A program made the translations under genes and the position numbers. The notes under the pieces were generated by a model. That model was not told the origin of the DNA, ran no database searches, and saw nothing but the letters and a program-made list of their open reading frames with translations. From positions 84,667 through 148,666 of the forward strand of contig CAJTAT010000009.1 of NCBI GenBank assembly GCA_910574475.1: a stretch of 64,000 nt of DNA, read 5' to 3'. This DNA comes from Clostridia bacterium (GTDB lineage Bacteria > Bacillota > Clostridia > Lachnospirales > Lachnospiraceae). The first letter of the stretch is position 1. Each line of letters starts with the position of its first letter. Positions 25,858 to 34,524 of the stretch are shown in pieces.

Positions 25858-26636
25858 AGCCCCCTCTCCAAAAAGTCAAACCCATAGGCGAATACCGCCC
25901 CCAGCACGCCAATCATGAACATGCCCACAATGGCCAGTTCCAGGTCATTTGCATTGCTACCCTGCATGATCAAGTACCCGATTCCACTTCTGGCTGCCAG
26001 CATTTCTGAGGCAAGAACTACCATCCAGCCTCCTCCCACTGCCGTACGGATCCCTGCAAAGATTGCATTGAGAGAGCTGGGGAGCACCACGTCAAAAAGC
26101 ATGTCCATACTTTTCGCTCCAAATACCTTTCCCACATCAAAGTTAATCTCCGGCACCATAGTTACACCTGTATAGGAATTCACCACAATCGGCATAAACA
26201 CGCCCATAATAATGATCATTATGCGGGAACCTTCTCCTGTTCCAAACCACAGAGTAAACAGGGGTACCCAGGCAATGGGAGGAACCGGCCGGATAACTTC
26301 AAACAAAGGCTTAAAAATTGCCCGGAAAATCTTGTTCCACCCCATAGCCACACCGAAGGGAACACCCACTCCAATGGAAATCAACAATGCTGTCAAAATA
26401 CGCCTTACACTCATAAAGACATGGTAAATCATAGGTTTTTTCGCTATGGTTCCCGTCCAGATTGTAAAAAGCCTCTCCAATGCCTCATAGGGGGTCGGCA
26501 GCAATGTTCTGCCGCTGGCCGCTACTGCCTGCCAGAAAATCAAAAATGCAATCAGCAGAAGGCATGGGGATATATAATAGAAAATTTTATATGGAAGGCT
26601 GCGGTTCTCCATAAGAGGATTATTTTTTGTCTTCAT
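25836..26636 (-). CDS. SsuC/TauC-like ABC permease (second)
   Basis: A binding-protein-dependent permease of about 266 residues with six membrane segments and the coupling EAA-like segment (KVFGAKSMDMLFDVVLPSSLNAIFAG). The ATG at 26636 overlaps the stop of the first permease as ATGA and has GGAGG upstream; the ATG at 26651 is less likely. It differs clearly from the neighbouring permease, so the transmembrane part is a heterodimer matching the two different ATPases. Confidence 0.93.
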   Translation of the reverse strand: MKTKNNPLMENRSLPYKIFYYISPCLLLIAFLIFWQAVAASGRTLLPTPYEALERLFTIWTGTIAKKPMIYHVFMSVRRILTALLISIGVGVPFGVAMGWNKIFRAIFKPLFEVIRPVPPIAWVPLFTLWFGTGEGSRIMIIIMGVFMPIVVNSYTGVTMVPEINFDVGKVFGAKSMDMLFDVVLPSSLNAIFAGIRTAVGGGWMVVLASEMLAARSGIGYLIMQGSNANDLELAIVGMFMIGVLGAVFAYGFDFLERGLCPWRRK

Positions 26637-27472
26637 TTCTTCGGCCTCCATTTCAACACAATATTTTCCAGAAAAGAGATAATTCCTGAGGAAATGAATC
26701 CCATAATACCAATTACTACAATTCCGGCCATAATAAGAGACACCTGTCCGAACATGCGGCCCATCTGAATCATATAGCCCAGTCCGCTGGCTGCAGCCAG
26801 CATTTCCGCCGCCACTACCGTTCCCCAGGCACTACCCATTGCAACCTTTAAGCCTGCAAAAATCATTGGCATGGCTGACGGTATTCCCACTTTCAGGAAA
26901 ATCTTAAAGCTTTTAGCTCCACATGTCTTAGCCACATTGATATGTACCTGGGCTGTAGAGCGAATTCCCGTATACGTATTCAATACAATGGCCACAAAGC
27001 ACCCCGAAAATATGATGACTGCCCGGGCCTCAGTCCCAATTCCCAGGAAAAGCAGTACAATAGGAATCCAGGCAAGGCTGGGGATCGGCCGCACAATCTC
27101 AAACAAAGGCCTAATAATCCTGTCGCACATTTTATACCATCCCATAAATGCGCCAAGGGGGATCCCCACCAAAGCAGCCAAAAGAAATCCCAGCCACACT
27201 ACAACAGCACTGGAATAAATGTGCTGCCAGAGATACCCTCCATCCGGCTGTTTGCTGGAGAATTTTTCAATAATCGTCTGCACGACTCCCAAAGGAGTGT
27301 CAAAAAACCGCGTACTCACCATTCCCAGAGTCACCACTGTCTGCCAGATAAGCAATACCAAACACACACTACTGATACTGATGAGCAGATATTTCATTCT
27401 GGACCGTCTTATGGCACGAAGCTCCATTTCCCGTGCCTCCTGACGAATGTCTGCCAGAGATTTCTGTTCCAT
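26633..27472 (-). CDS. SsuC/TauC-like ABC permease (first)
   Basis: A 279-residue permease with a basic N-terminus, a first membrane helix near 28-50 and five more, and the EAA-like segment KTCGAKSFKIFLKVGIPSAMPM. The order of motifs (GAFMGWYKMCDRIIRPLFE, RPIPSLAWIPI) is typical of nitrate/sulfonate/taurine importers. GGGAGG precedes the ATG. A hairpin at 27504-27532 separates it from the binding-protein gene, which may reduce expression of membrane parts relative to the binding protein. Confidence 0.93.
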   Translation of the reverse strand: MEQKSLADIRQEAREMELRAIRRSRMKYLLISISSVCLVLLIWQTVVTLGMVSTRFFDTPLGVVQTIIEKFSSKQPDGGYLWQHIYSSAVVVWLGFLLAALVGIPLGAFMGWYKMCDRIIRPLFEIVRPIPSLAWIPIVLLFLGIGTEARAVIIFSGCFVAIVLNTYTGIRSTAQVHINVAKTCGAKSFKIFLKVGIPSAMPMIFAGLKVAMGSAWGTVVAAEMLAAASGLGYMIQMGRMFGQVSLIMAGIVVIGIMGFISSGIISFLENIVLKWRPKK

Positions 27473-27503
27473 TCAGGCTGCCTCCCATTATCTTGATATA
27501 AAT

Positions 27504-27532
27504 TCACTGCTCCTGGTCTCCAAGAGCAGTGA
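27504..27532 (-). other. Intercistronic hairpin between binding-protein and permease genes
   Basis: TCACTGCTC/GAGCAGTGA arms with an 11-base loop and no T-tract. It is a likely mRNA-stabilising or partial-attenuation element, common downstream of ABC binding-protein genes. Confidence 0.55.
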
Positions 27533-27565
27533 TATTTCATGTTCTTATCCGATCATTTCTTAGTT

Positions 27566-28732
27566 TTACTGAATATGATTGTTTGACTTATATAATTCAA
27601 TTGCCTTTTCCAGATAAGTGGTATCCACTGCTTCCAGGACGGTGTCCTTTTGAGTTGCCTCATAGGAACCCATGGTTACATGGTAGTCAAAGAATTTTCC
27701 AAACTCTCTCTGGAGACCAGTCAGGCCGTCCTCTCCCACTTCGCACAATCCTTCATAGAAGGCCAGATCCCGAAAGCCTACAAGACCCATATTGGCTTTC
27801 GCTTCCTCCAGTGTTGTCTCTACACCAAACTCGTCCAGCATAACCTGTGAAAACCACTCGGCTGCCTGCTCCTGATTCGCCTCGTCATTCAGCCAAAGGA
27901 GAACTTCCAGGGCTCCTGCCAGGTATGTCACCACAACATCCTCATTTTCCTCAAGGAACTCTTGATTGGCTATAATATTACCGGCCATTCCTGCATCCAT
28001 TCCCTCCATAGTATGAACGCAGACATACGCATCGTCATTCTGGAGTGCTGTCGTATAAGTTGAGGATGGGAAGTATATATCTCCCTCTCCTGTAATAAAT
28101 GCCTGATACCCTGTAGAAATATCCATATTAATAATATTCACATCATCAGCCGTCAGCCCAAGCGCATCCAGAGTCAGCATCAAATCACAATAGTTCACTG
28201 TTCCAACGCCTACCAGTATATCTTTTCCCTTCCAATTTTCAGCCGTTCCAAAGGTTCCTGGCACGCCGCAATCTCCCGCTGTGGCAATATCACTGTCCGC
28301 CCGGACAAAAGCCATATTAGAATAGTCATAGCCTGACAGGCCGATAATTTTCATATCATAATTCAAAATTCCATTGATAGCTGCTGTAGCTCCTATCCAG
28401 CCAACTTCCCAATCGCCGGATGGATTTGCCTCCAGCTGTGGCGGACCGGACACATAGTGAGTACGGGTAACATTTAATCCCATCTTTTCCCACGTGCCAA
28501 GCTGCTCACCTGCGATCAGTGTCACTGCTGTCTGAACCACATTCTGTCCGCTGGTGGGAAGATCCACAAGTTCCATAGGTGTATCCGACGTCTCCGTGTT
28601 CTCCTCCTGTTTTTCCTCTGGATTCTCCTGTACCTGTGTAACTGGTTCCTCTGAATCCTGTTTGCCTCCACATCCTGAAAGCAAACTAACTGTCATAACA
28701 ACTGCCAACATTAATGCCCAATACCTTTTCAT
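27566..28732 (-). CDS. SsuA/NMT1-like ABC substrate-binding lipoprotein
   Basis: A 388-residue exported protein. The signal peptide ends in the lipobox LLSGC, followed by an acidic linker (about 25-50), so it is a membrane-tethered lipoprotein. The mature part (AVTLIAGEQLGTWEKMGLNV, GWIGATAAINGIL, LDALGLTADDV, AFITGEGD) matches the SsuA/NMT1 fold that binds sulfonates, nitrate or thiamine precursors. AGGAGG lies upstream of the ATG. In this operon it should deliver the substrate of the sulfatase; the exact ligand cannot be read. Confidence 0.92.
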   Translation of the reverse strand: MKRYWALMLAVVMTVSLLSGCGGKQDSEEPVTQVQENPEEKQEENTETSDTPMELVDLPTSGQNVVQTAVTLIAGEQLGTWEKMGLNVTRTHYVSGPPQLEANPSGDWEVGWIGATAAINGILNYDMKIIGLSGYDYSNMAFVRADSDIATAGDCGVPGTFGTAENWKGKDILVGVGTVNYCDLMLTLDALGLTADDVNIINMDISTGYQAFITGEGDIYFPSSTYTTALQNDDAYVCVHTMEGMDAGMAGNIIANQEFLEENEDVVVTYLAGALEVLLWLNDEANQEQAAEWFSQVMLDEFGVETTLEEAKANMGLVGFRDLAFYEGLCEVGEDGLTGLQREFGKFFDYHVTMGSYEATQKDTVLEAVDTTYLEKAIELYKSNNHIQ

Positions 28733-28791
28733 TCCTTTTACTTCCTCCTTAAGTTCCGATGTTTCTTATTTTTGCTGTACAACCATATATG

Positions 28792-28816
28792 CAAAACGAA
28801 ATTCCCTCTCGTTTTG
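28792..28816 (-). promoter_or_regulatory. CAAAACGA/TCGTTTTG inverted repeat after the sulfatase gene
   Basis: Eight-base arms around a nine-base centre, three bases after the sulfatase stop. Without a T-tract it is either an mRNA processing hairpin or a regulator operator. It shares TTTTGTTTCRAT with the operon promoter region. Confidence 0.4.
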
Positions 28817-28818
28817 TT

Positions 28819-30246
28819 TCAATCTAAATCTATCCGGTATCCCGGAGGAATTGCCGCCTTTTCCTCCTGGTGACGCATCGTGTGATCCATTCTCCCCGGA
28901 TAATGAGGATGGGTCTTTGTATACTTCTCGTAAGTCTTACTTCCTTTTGCCTTGTTCCGATCCTGACTGCGGTACTCATCCACCAGTTCTTTCATCACCA
29001 AAGTGTCCGCATTTTCTGGGGAATAGGTATCCCGGACCTCGGGAATCTGTTCAAAAAAGTAGTATCTCTTCTCACAGGCTTTATATACCAGCTTCCGGGA
29101 GCCATCTGTCACCATATAGGTTCCGTCCTCTCCACAGCCATGCTGGGAATACACATAGTCGTGCTTATCTCCTCCAAACAAATTCACTCCATCGTAGGTA
29201 TCTTCCTTCCAGAAGACCCCTGCATAATTCAAAAGTGTGGGAGCCACATCCACCAGAGAGCAAACATCTTTCCTCACCCCTGGTTTTTGACCAGGACAGC
29301 GAATCATGAAGGGAATGTGACAAGAAGAATCTACCATAGATCTTTTTCCGATGGCTTCATAGTCTCCCATCATATCCCCGTGATCGCTGGTAAATAAAAC
29401 AAGAGTGTCTTCGTACATTCCTTTATCCTTCAATGCCTGAACAATTCGTCCTACCTGGTAATCCACAAAAGATACACATGCATAGTAATAATTCTTCATT
29501 CGCAGCAGATCCTGCCTGCTAATCATAAGGCGGCTGCAGGAGCACCGTTCTCCAATGAGGTTTCGAAAGGTTTCCAGATCCTTCTCTCCTGGACAGAAGG
29601 GTCCCTCTGGATCCTCCCGATACAGTTTGTTCCAGGGCGCCGGCGGCGCAAAGGGTGGATGCGGATGAATAAAGGAGGCCATCAAAAGCATCGGTTTGTC
29701 TGAATCATACTCTTTGATATAATTTACACTGTGATCTCCCACCCACTGTGTGGGATGTGCCTTTGGCGGAAGTTGGGATATCTGAGGAACGTAGTACATC
29801 TCACTGCGCATCCCGTGATAGTCAAAAACCCATGGATAATTCTCCTGTATAAACTTGGTATAATCATCCTCCGGGGCAGACAACTCCTCCTGTGTATATC
29901 TTTTTCCAAAGCCCATGCTTCCATACGGGTCTTTCAAATGATGCATTTTCCCTACACAGCAACTCTCATAACCCGCCTCTGTCAGTGCAGAGTAGAATCC
30001 TTCTCCCTCATAGGAGTTCTCTGCATTGTTATTATTACAGCCTGTGCGGTTGGGATACTGGCCCGAAAACATACACAGCCTGGCCGGCACACAAACTGGC
30101 GAAGGGGTGATGCAATTGTCAAAAATGACTGACTCTTCTGCCAGGCGATCCAAATTGGGAGTCTGGATATACTCATTCCCAAAAGCGCCTATCGTGTCTT
30201 TTCTTTGTTGATCCGTAAATAAAATCAAAATATGTTTTTTATTCAT
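28819..30246 (-). CDS. Cytoplasmic Cys-type sulfatase
   Basis: Type I sulfatase of about 475 residues in the alkaline-phosphatase superfamily. The signature VCVPARLCMFSG places the residue to become formylglycine at C52; metal ligands are expected in LFTDQQR and TSDHGDMMGD. No signal peptide or membrane segment follows the ATG at 30246 (AGAGAGTG upstream; the TTG at 30282 is less likely), so it acts in the cytosol, unlike most gut sulfatases. It is the first gene of the operon with an importer, kinase and dehydrogenase. The substrate is unknown. Confidence 0.93.
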   Translation of the reverse strand: MNKKHILILFTDQQRKDTIGAFGNEYIQTPNLDRLAEESVIFDNCITPSPVCVPARLCMFSGQYPNRTGCNNNNAENSYEGEGFYSALTEAGYESCCVGKMHHLKDPYGSMGFGKRYTQEELSAPEDDYTKFIQENYPWVFDYHGMRSEMYYVPQISQLPPKAHPTQWVGDHSVNYIKEYDSDKPMLLMASFIHPHPPFAPPAPWNKLYREDPEGPFCPGEKDLETFRNLIGERCSCSRLMISRQDLLRMKNYYYACVSFVDYQVGRIVQALKDKGMYEDTLVLFTSDHGDMMGDYEAIGKRSMVDSSCHIPFMIRCPGQKPGVRKDVCSLVDVAPTLLNYAGVFWKEDTYDGVNLFGGDKHDYVYSQHGCGEDGTYMVTDGSRKLVYKACEKRYYFFEQIPEVRDTYSPENADTLVMKELVDEYRSQDRNKAKGSKTYEKYTKTHPHYPGRMDHTMRHQEEKAAIPPGYRIDLD

Positions 30247-30293
30247 TTCTGTCACTCTCTTACGGCTTTTATTGTTTTTCAAAACTTATTTCT

Positions 30294-30338
30294 TTTGTTT
30301 CGATAGTTTTATTTTATCATATCTATCATTCATGTCAA
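30294..30338 (-). promoter_or_regulatory. Promoter of the sulfatase operon with TTTTGTTTCGATA motif
   Basis: TTGACA (complement of 30333-30338), 16-base spacer, TAAAAT (complement of 30311-30316). The plus-strand motif CTTTTGTTTCGATA (30294-30307) covers the expected start of transcription and recurs as CTTTTTTTCGATA about 100 bases upstream (30395-30407). These are candidate sites for the neighbouring DeoR regulator. Confidence 0.55.
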
Positions 30339-30460
30339 TAAGGCATATCGCACAGATTTTACTTACACTTTTTGTGAAAATTCGCCTAAAACAGCTTTTT
30401 TTCGATACTGTTTTGTCAATTTCGTCCAAATATCACCTCTGTTTTTAAAATTTAACACAT

Positions 30461-30487
30461 AAAAAAAGAGGACGCCCCGCGTCCTCT
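30461..30487 (-). terminator. Terminator of the DeoR-family gene
   Basis: A GAGGACGC/GCGTCCTC stem with a GGGG-type loop, followed on the minus strand by TTTTTTT. It separates the regulator from the sulfatase promoter. Confidence 0.88.
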
Positions 30488-30517
30488 CATGCACCAAAAA
30501 GTTGTGTTTCAAAAGTT

Positions 30518-31279
30518 TTATAATATCTCTATCTTCTTTTTTGCAAGTTTTTCTACAATCTCCGACTCCAGCATATCATCCGTAACAAGCACATCCACGG
30601 CCTCCAGAGGCACTTTCTGGGGCATTAATGCATAATTTACCTTCGAAGAATCCATCAGCATCACTACTTTATCTGAATTCCTGATAACAGTTGAAATAGC
30701 CGCTGCTGTCATTTCTGAAAAATAAGAAAAGCCATAGTCGGGGTGAAACCCTGGTGTTCCCAGAAAAGAAATGTTAAAATGCATTTCCTCTAACTGCTTC
30801 AACACAGCCAATCCTTCAATCCGCATGGTATTCATATCCACTTCTCCTCCCAGAACCTGAACAGTCAGATCGATTCTCTTGGGAAAGTTGATGGCTGTAT
30901 ACAAGCCGTCGGAAAAGACACACATAGGAATAGGAGGGAGGCGTTTGGCCAGCTCCGCACAGGTACTGCCTGCTGTGATAAAAACAGAGGTGTTTGGCTG
31001 AATCAGCTCTGCTGCCTTTGTGGCAATGATTCCCTTCTCCGTCTGATGGATGCTTGAACGGTACACAAAGTTCATGGTCTGGGGCAGTGCCTTCGCTCCT
31101 CCGTGAATACGGATGATCTGCTGTGTCTCGTCCAGATACTGCAGATCCTTACGAAGCGTAACTTCGGACACGCCCGGAAAACATTCTTTTAACTGTGTGA
31201 AATTTACAGAACCATTCTGATTCACCATATCACAGATTGCCTGACGCCGTTTTCCGATATTGCGAGCCAATTTTCTCAC
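30518..31279 (-). CDS. DeoR-family transcriptional regulator
   Basis: A 253-residue repressor-like protein. The N-terminal winged helix (VNFTQLKECFPGVSEVTLRKDLQYL, RIHGGA) is followed by a DeoR C-terminal sensor domain (FITAGSTCAELAKRL, LLMDSSKV), which usually binds a phosphorylated sugar. The adjacent operon encodes a sugar kinase, so a phosphorylated product of the imported sulfate ester is a plausible inducer. The start is GTG at 31279; a TTG three codons later has better ribosome-site spacing. It lies 49 bases after aspS and may be cotranscribed with it. Confidence 0.92.
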   Translation of the reverse strand: MRKLARNIGKRRQAICDMVNQNGSVNFTQLKECFPGVSEVTLRKDLQYLDETQQIIRIHGGAKALPQTMNFVYRSSIHQTEKGIIATKAAELIQPNTSVFITAGSTCAELAKRLPPIPMCVFSDGLYTAINFPKRIDLTVQVLGGEVDMNTMRIEGLAVLKQLEEMHFNISFLGTPGFHPDYGFSYFSEMTAAAISTVIRNSDKVVMLMDSSKVNYALMPQKVPLEAVDVLVTDDMLESEIVEKLAKKKIEIL

Positions 31280-31328
31280 CTCTCCATCATTTTAACTTCC
31301 ATTTTTATCACTGTTACACAGATATAAC

Positions 31329-33089
31329 TTACTTTTCTTCTTCTACAACCTGAATGTGCACATCCTGTAACTGCTGTGGTTCCACTTTCGCCGGCGCCCC
31401 CATCATTACATCCTGAGCCGTCTTATTCATGGGGAATGGAATAATCTCCCGGATACTCTCTTCTCCTGCGATGAGCATTACCATGCGGTCTACTCCCGGA
31501 GCGATGCCTGCATGGGGCGGAGCTCCATAACAAAATGCATTATACATGGCCGGGAATTTGGCTTTCACATCTTCTTCGCCCAGACCTACTGTCTCAAAGG
31601 CCTTAACCATAATCTCGGGATCGTGATTTCGCACTGCACCGGAGGACAGTTCCACGCCGTTGCAGACCAGATCATACTGGTAGGCATAAATATCTAAAGG
31701 ATCCTTTTCCAGCAGATCCTTCATACCTCCCTGAGGCATGGAGAATGGGTTATGGCAAAATTCCAGTTTGCCAGATTCCTCTCCGATCTCATACATGGGG
31801 AAATCTACAATCCAGCAGAACTCATAACATTCTTTCTTCATATGGCCTTCTACTGTGTTGCCCAGGACTTTTCTAAGAACGCCTGCCGTCTTCTGTGCCA
31901 CCAGCTTTTTGCCTGCTGTCAGGCCCACAAAATCTCCTGGTTTCAGGGAGAGGGCTGCAATCACTGCCTCCTTGCGCTCTACTAAGAATTTAGAAATGCC
32001 GCCTACCAGTTCTCCTTTCTCGTCCAGACGGAACCAGTAAGCCTTATTGCCAGACTGAACTTCTACTTCAGCGCATATTTTATCAATGACTTTTCTTGTG
32101 GCACTAAAGTCGTGGAACACAATGGCCTTAACGGTCTGTCCCTCAAAGGGGCCAAATCCACAGTCCGCCATACAGGTGGTAGCGTCCTCCACCATCAAAT
32201 CAATGCGGAGATCCGGCTTGTCCGATCCATATTTTTCCATAGCATCATGGTAGGAGATCCGCCGGAAGGGAGCCAAAGAAGCTGTATCATAGACTCCATA
32301 TTTTGCAAAAATAGGCGGAAGCACCTCTTCCAGTACAGCAAATACATCTTCCTGGCTGGCAAACGCCATCTCCATATCAAGCTGGTAAAACTCTCCTGGA
32401 GAGCGATCTGCCCTGGCATCTTCATCCCGAAAGCAAGGGGCAATCTGAAAATACCGATCAAAACCAGATGTCATCAAGAGCTGTTTAAACTGCTGAGGCG
32501 CCTGAGGCAAAGCATAAAACTTTCCCGGGTGATTCCTGGAGGGAACTAAATAATCTCTGGCTCCCTCTGGGGAAGAGCATGTGAGAATGGGGGTGGTAAT
32601 CTCCAGAAATCCCTGCTCTGTCATACTCTTTCGAAGCTCTGCAACCACGTTGCAGCGCAGAATAATCTTATCCTTTACTGCCGGATTGCGCAGATCCAGA
32701 TAGCGGTATTTTAAGCGTATATTCTCATCTGCTTCCTTGGAGCGATTGATCTCAAAGGGAAGCTCGCTGTAACGACATTTTCCCAATACTTCCATTGATT
32801 CTGGCACCACTTCAATATCTCCTGTGGGCAGAGAGGGGTTCTTGCTGGAACGCTCTCTGACTGTGCCTGTGATGGACAACGTAGATTCTGTGTTCACACC
32901 GGAAAGCTGTGCCATCATCTCCTCTGTCTCAATAACAATCTGGGTGGTTCCATAAAAATCCCGCAAGATCAAAAAGCCTAAATTTTTACTGACCTTGCGC
33001 AGATTTTCGTACCAACCTGTCAAAGTCACCTTTTCGCCTATATGCTCCATGCGCAAATCATTGCATGTATGTGTTCTTGACTGAAACAT
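31329..33089 (-). CDS. aspS: Aspartyl-tRNA synthetase
   Basis: Class II synthetase of 586 residues with an N-terminal OB anticodon-binding domain (about 1-105), the catalytic core (FLEITTPILTCSSPEGARDYLVP, FQIAPCFRDEDARADR, GAPPHAGIAPGVDRMVM) and a GAD insertion (about 290-410) typical of bacterial AspRS. GGAGGAG precedes the ATG. It follows hisS with a 147-base gap that contains direct repeats and a long imperfect hairpin but no T-box. Confidence 0.97.
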   Translation of the reverse strand: MFQSRTHTCNDLRMEHIGEKVTLTGWYENLRKVSKNLGFLILRDFYGTTQIVIETEEMMAQLSGVNTESTLSITGTVRERSSKNPSLPTGDIEVVPESMEVLGKCRYSELPFEINRSKEADENIRLKYRYLDLRNPAVKDKIILRCNVVAELRKSMTEQGFLEITTPILTCSSPEGARDYLVPSRNHPGKFYALPQAPQQFKQLLMTSGFDRYFQIAPCFRDEDARADRSPGEFYQLDMEMAFASQEDVFAVLEEVLPPIFAKYGVYDTASLAPFRRISYHDAMEKYGSDKPDLRIDLMVEDATTCMADCGFGPFEGQTVKAIVFHDFSATRKVIDKICAEVEVQSGNKAYWFRLDEKGELVGGISKFLVERKEAVIAALSLKPGDFVGLTAGKKLVAQKTAGVLRKVLGNTVEGHMKKECYEFCWIVDFPMYEIGEESGKLEFCHNPFSMPQGGMKDLLEKDPLDIYAYQYDLVCNGVELSSGAVRNHDPEIMVKAFETVGLGEEDVKAKFPAMYNAFCYGAPPHAGIAPGVDRMVMLIAGEESIREIIPFPMNKTAQDVMMGAPAKVEPQQLQDVHIQVVEEEK

Positions 33090-33104
33090 CTTTCATCTCC
33101 TCCA

Positions 33105-33124
33105 TTAAAGTTCCGCTTTGGCCC
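33105..33124 (-). repeat. Dispersed repeat GGGCCAAAGCGGAACTTTAA upstream of the aspS RBS
   Basis: Identical over about 19 bases to the copy before thyA (7106-7124). It lies immediately before the aspS ribosome binding site. Confidence 0.8.
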
Positions 33125-33134
33125 TTCCAGCACA

Positions 33135-33186
33135 CGGGGTTCTAGAACAAATTTCCAGCCACAAAAGCATGTGTCTGTAAATTGTT
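33135..33186 (-). other. Imperfect hairpin in the hisS-aspS gap
   Basis: Outer arms related to AGAACAAATTT and inner CAGCCACAAAA/TGTGTCTG arms fold into a long imperfect hairpin. Flanking GGCC-containing segments may extend it. It sits between two direct copies of GCCAAAGCGGAACTT. Confidence 0.5.
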
Positions 33187-33220
33187 CTGTGCGCTGTGTG
33201 GGCCTTCGCTGATTTCGAAA

Positions 33221-33239
33221 TAAGTTCCGCTTTGGCTTA
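33221..33239 (-). repeat. Third copy of the GCCAAAGCGGAACTT repeat at the hisS stop
   Basis: The minus strand reads TAAGCCAAAGCGGAACTTA, its TAA being the hisS stop codon. With 33105-33124 it brackets the gap. Confidence 0.75.
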
Positions 33240-34481
33240 TGTGAAGAGCCCTGCAAGCTCTGCAAGCGCCACTTCCGTCTGTTCTCCGGTAGCCATATCT
33301 TTTACTTTTACAAGGCCTTTTTCCAGCTCATCGTCACCGATGATAACGACTTTTTTCGCACCGATTTTGTTGGCATATTTCATCTGAGCCTTTACGCTGC
33401 GTTCCATGTAATCCGTCTCTACGATAAGGCCTGCCTTGCGGATCTCGTTTACTAGTTTATATGCTCTGGCTTTGACGCCTGAGCCCAGAATTCCGATATA
33501 GAGATCCGGCGTCTCCATGGCCGGCAGTTCTACTCCTTCTTTTTCCAGAAAATAAAGGATTCGCTCTATTCCCATTCCAAATCCCACAGAGGGAATGTCC
33601 TGCTTCTCGTCAATCTCATGAATGAGACCGTCGTAGCGTCCGCCCCCGCACAGTGTAAAGCCGTCTGCATTGACAAATTCAAAAACTGTCTTTGTGTAAT
33701 AATCCAGTCCGCGTACAATTCCCGTATCTACTTCAAAGGGAATCCCCATTTCACTCAGCAATCTCTTTAATTCCTCAAAGTGCTCCCGGCAGTCCTCATC
33801 CAGATATTCTATCGTCCGGGGGGCATCCTTGATCACTTCCTTACACCCTGGATCCTTACAGTCAATGACACGTAATGGATTTTTCTTCATACGTTCCCGG
33901 CAGGTAGGGCAAAGAGATTCCTCATGTTGCTTCAGATAGGAAAGCAGGGCCTCATTGTAATCTTTTTTGCAGTTTGGGCAACCTATACTGTTAATATGCA
34001 GCTTCACATCCCGAAGGCCAAGTTTTTCAATAAAAGCTGTCACCAGGGAAATGAGCTCTACCTCCGCTAGAGGGCTCTTGGCTCCCACAAACTCTACTCC
34101 AAACTGGTGGTGCTGGCGGAGACGCCCGCTCTGGGGCTTCTCATAGCGAAAAGCTTGCGTGACATAATACAGCTTCGCCGGCGCTGGGTTAGCATACATA
34201 TTATGTTCCAGGTAGGCACGCATAACGCCTGCCGTGCCTTCTGGTTTTAAGGTGATGCTCCGATCGCCTTTGTCTGTAAAGGTATACATTTCCTTCTGAA
34301 CCACATCAGTAGTCTCTCCCACGCCTCTCTGAAATAGTACGGTATGTTCGAACATGGGGGTAATAATCTCCGTCATATGATAGGTACGGGCCAGTTCTCT
34401 TGCAAGTTTTTCTATATAGGCTCGCTTGTACATGCGCTCGCCATACCAGTCTTCTACGCCTCTTGGGGCTTGTGTAATCAT
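33237..34481 (-). CDS. hisS: Histidyl-tRNA synthetase
   Basis: Class II synthetase of 414 residues. It has motif 2-like [24 protein letters not shown], the histidine-A motif [24 protein letters not shown] and a C-terminal anticodon domain. A cysteine-rich stretch ([18 protein letters not shown]) is the zinc-like insertion found in many Firmicute HisRS. AGGAGG precedes the ATG. Same strand and order as upstream HD-GYP and downstream aspS. Confidence 0.97.
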   Translation of the reverse strand: MITQAPRGVEDWYGERMYKRAYIEKLARELARTYHMTEIITPMFEHTVLFQRGVGETTDVVQKEMYTFTDKGDRSITLKPEGTAGVMRAYLEHNMYANPAPAKLYYVTQAFRYEKPQSGRLRQHHQFGVEFVGAKSPLAEVELISLVTAFIEKLGLRDVKLHINSIGCPNCKKDYNEALLSYLKQHEESLCPTCRERMKKNPLRVIDCKDPGCKEVIKDAPRTIEYLDEDCREHFEELKRLLSEMGIPFEVDTGIVRGLDYYTKTVFEFVNADGFTLCGGGRYDGLIHEIDEKQDIPSVGFGMGIERILYFLEKEGVELPAMETPDLYIGILGSGVKARAYKLVNEIRKAGLIVETDYMERSVKAQMKYANKIGAKKVVIIGDDELEKGLVKVKDMATGEQTEVALAELAGLFT

Positions 34482-34524
34482 TTTTCATCCTCCTATTTGA
34501 ATTTTGCTGGGGATCTTGCTGTTT

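Noticed and set aside
33090..33236. T-box leader before aspS
   Set aside because: The gap is structured but no T-box sequence or terminator/antiterminator pair is seen.
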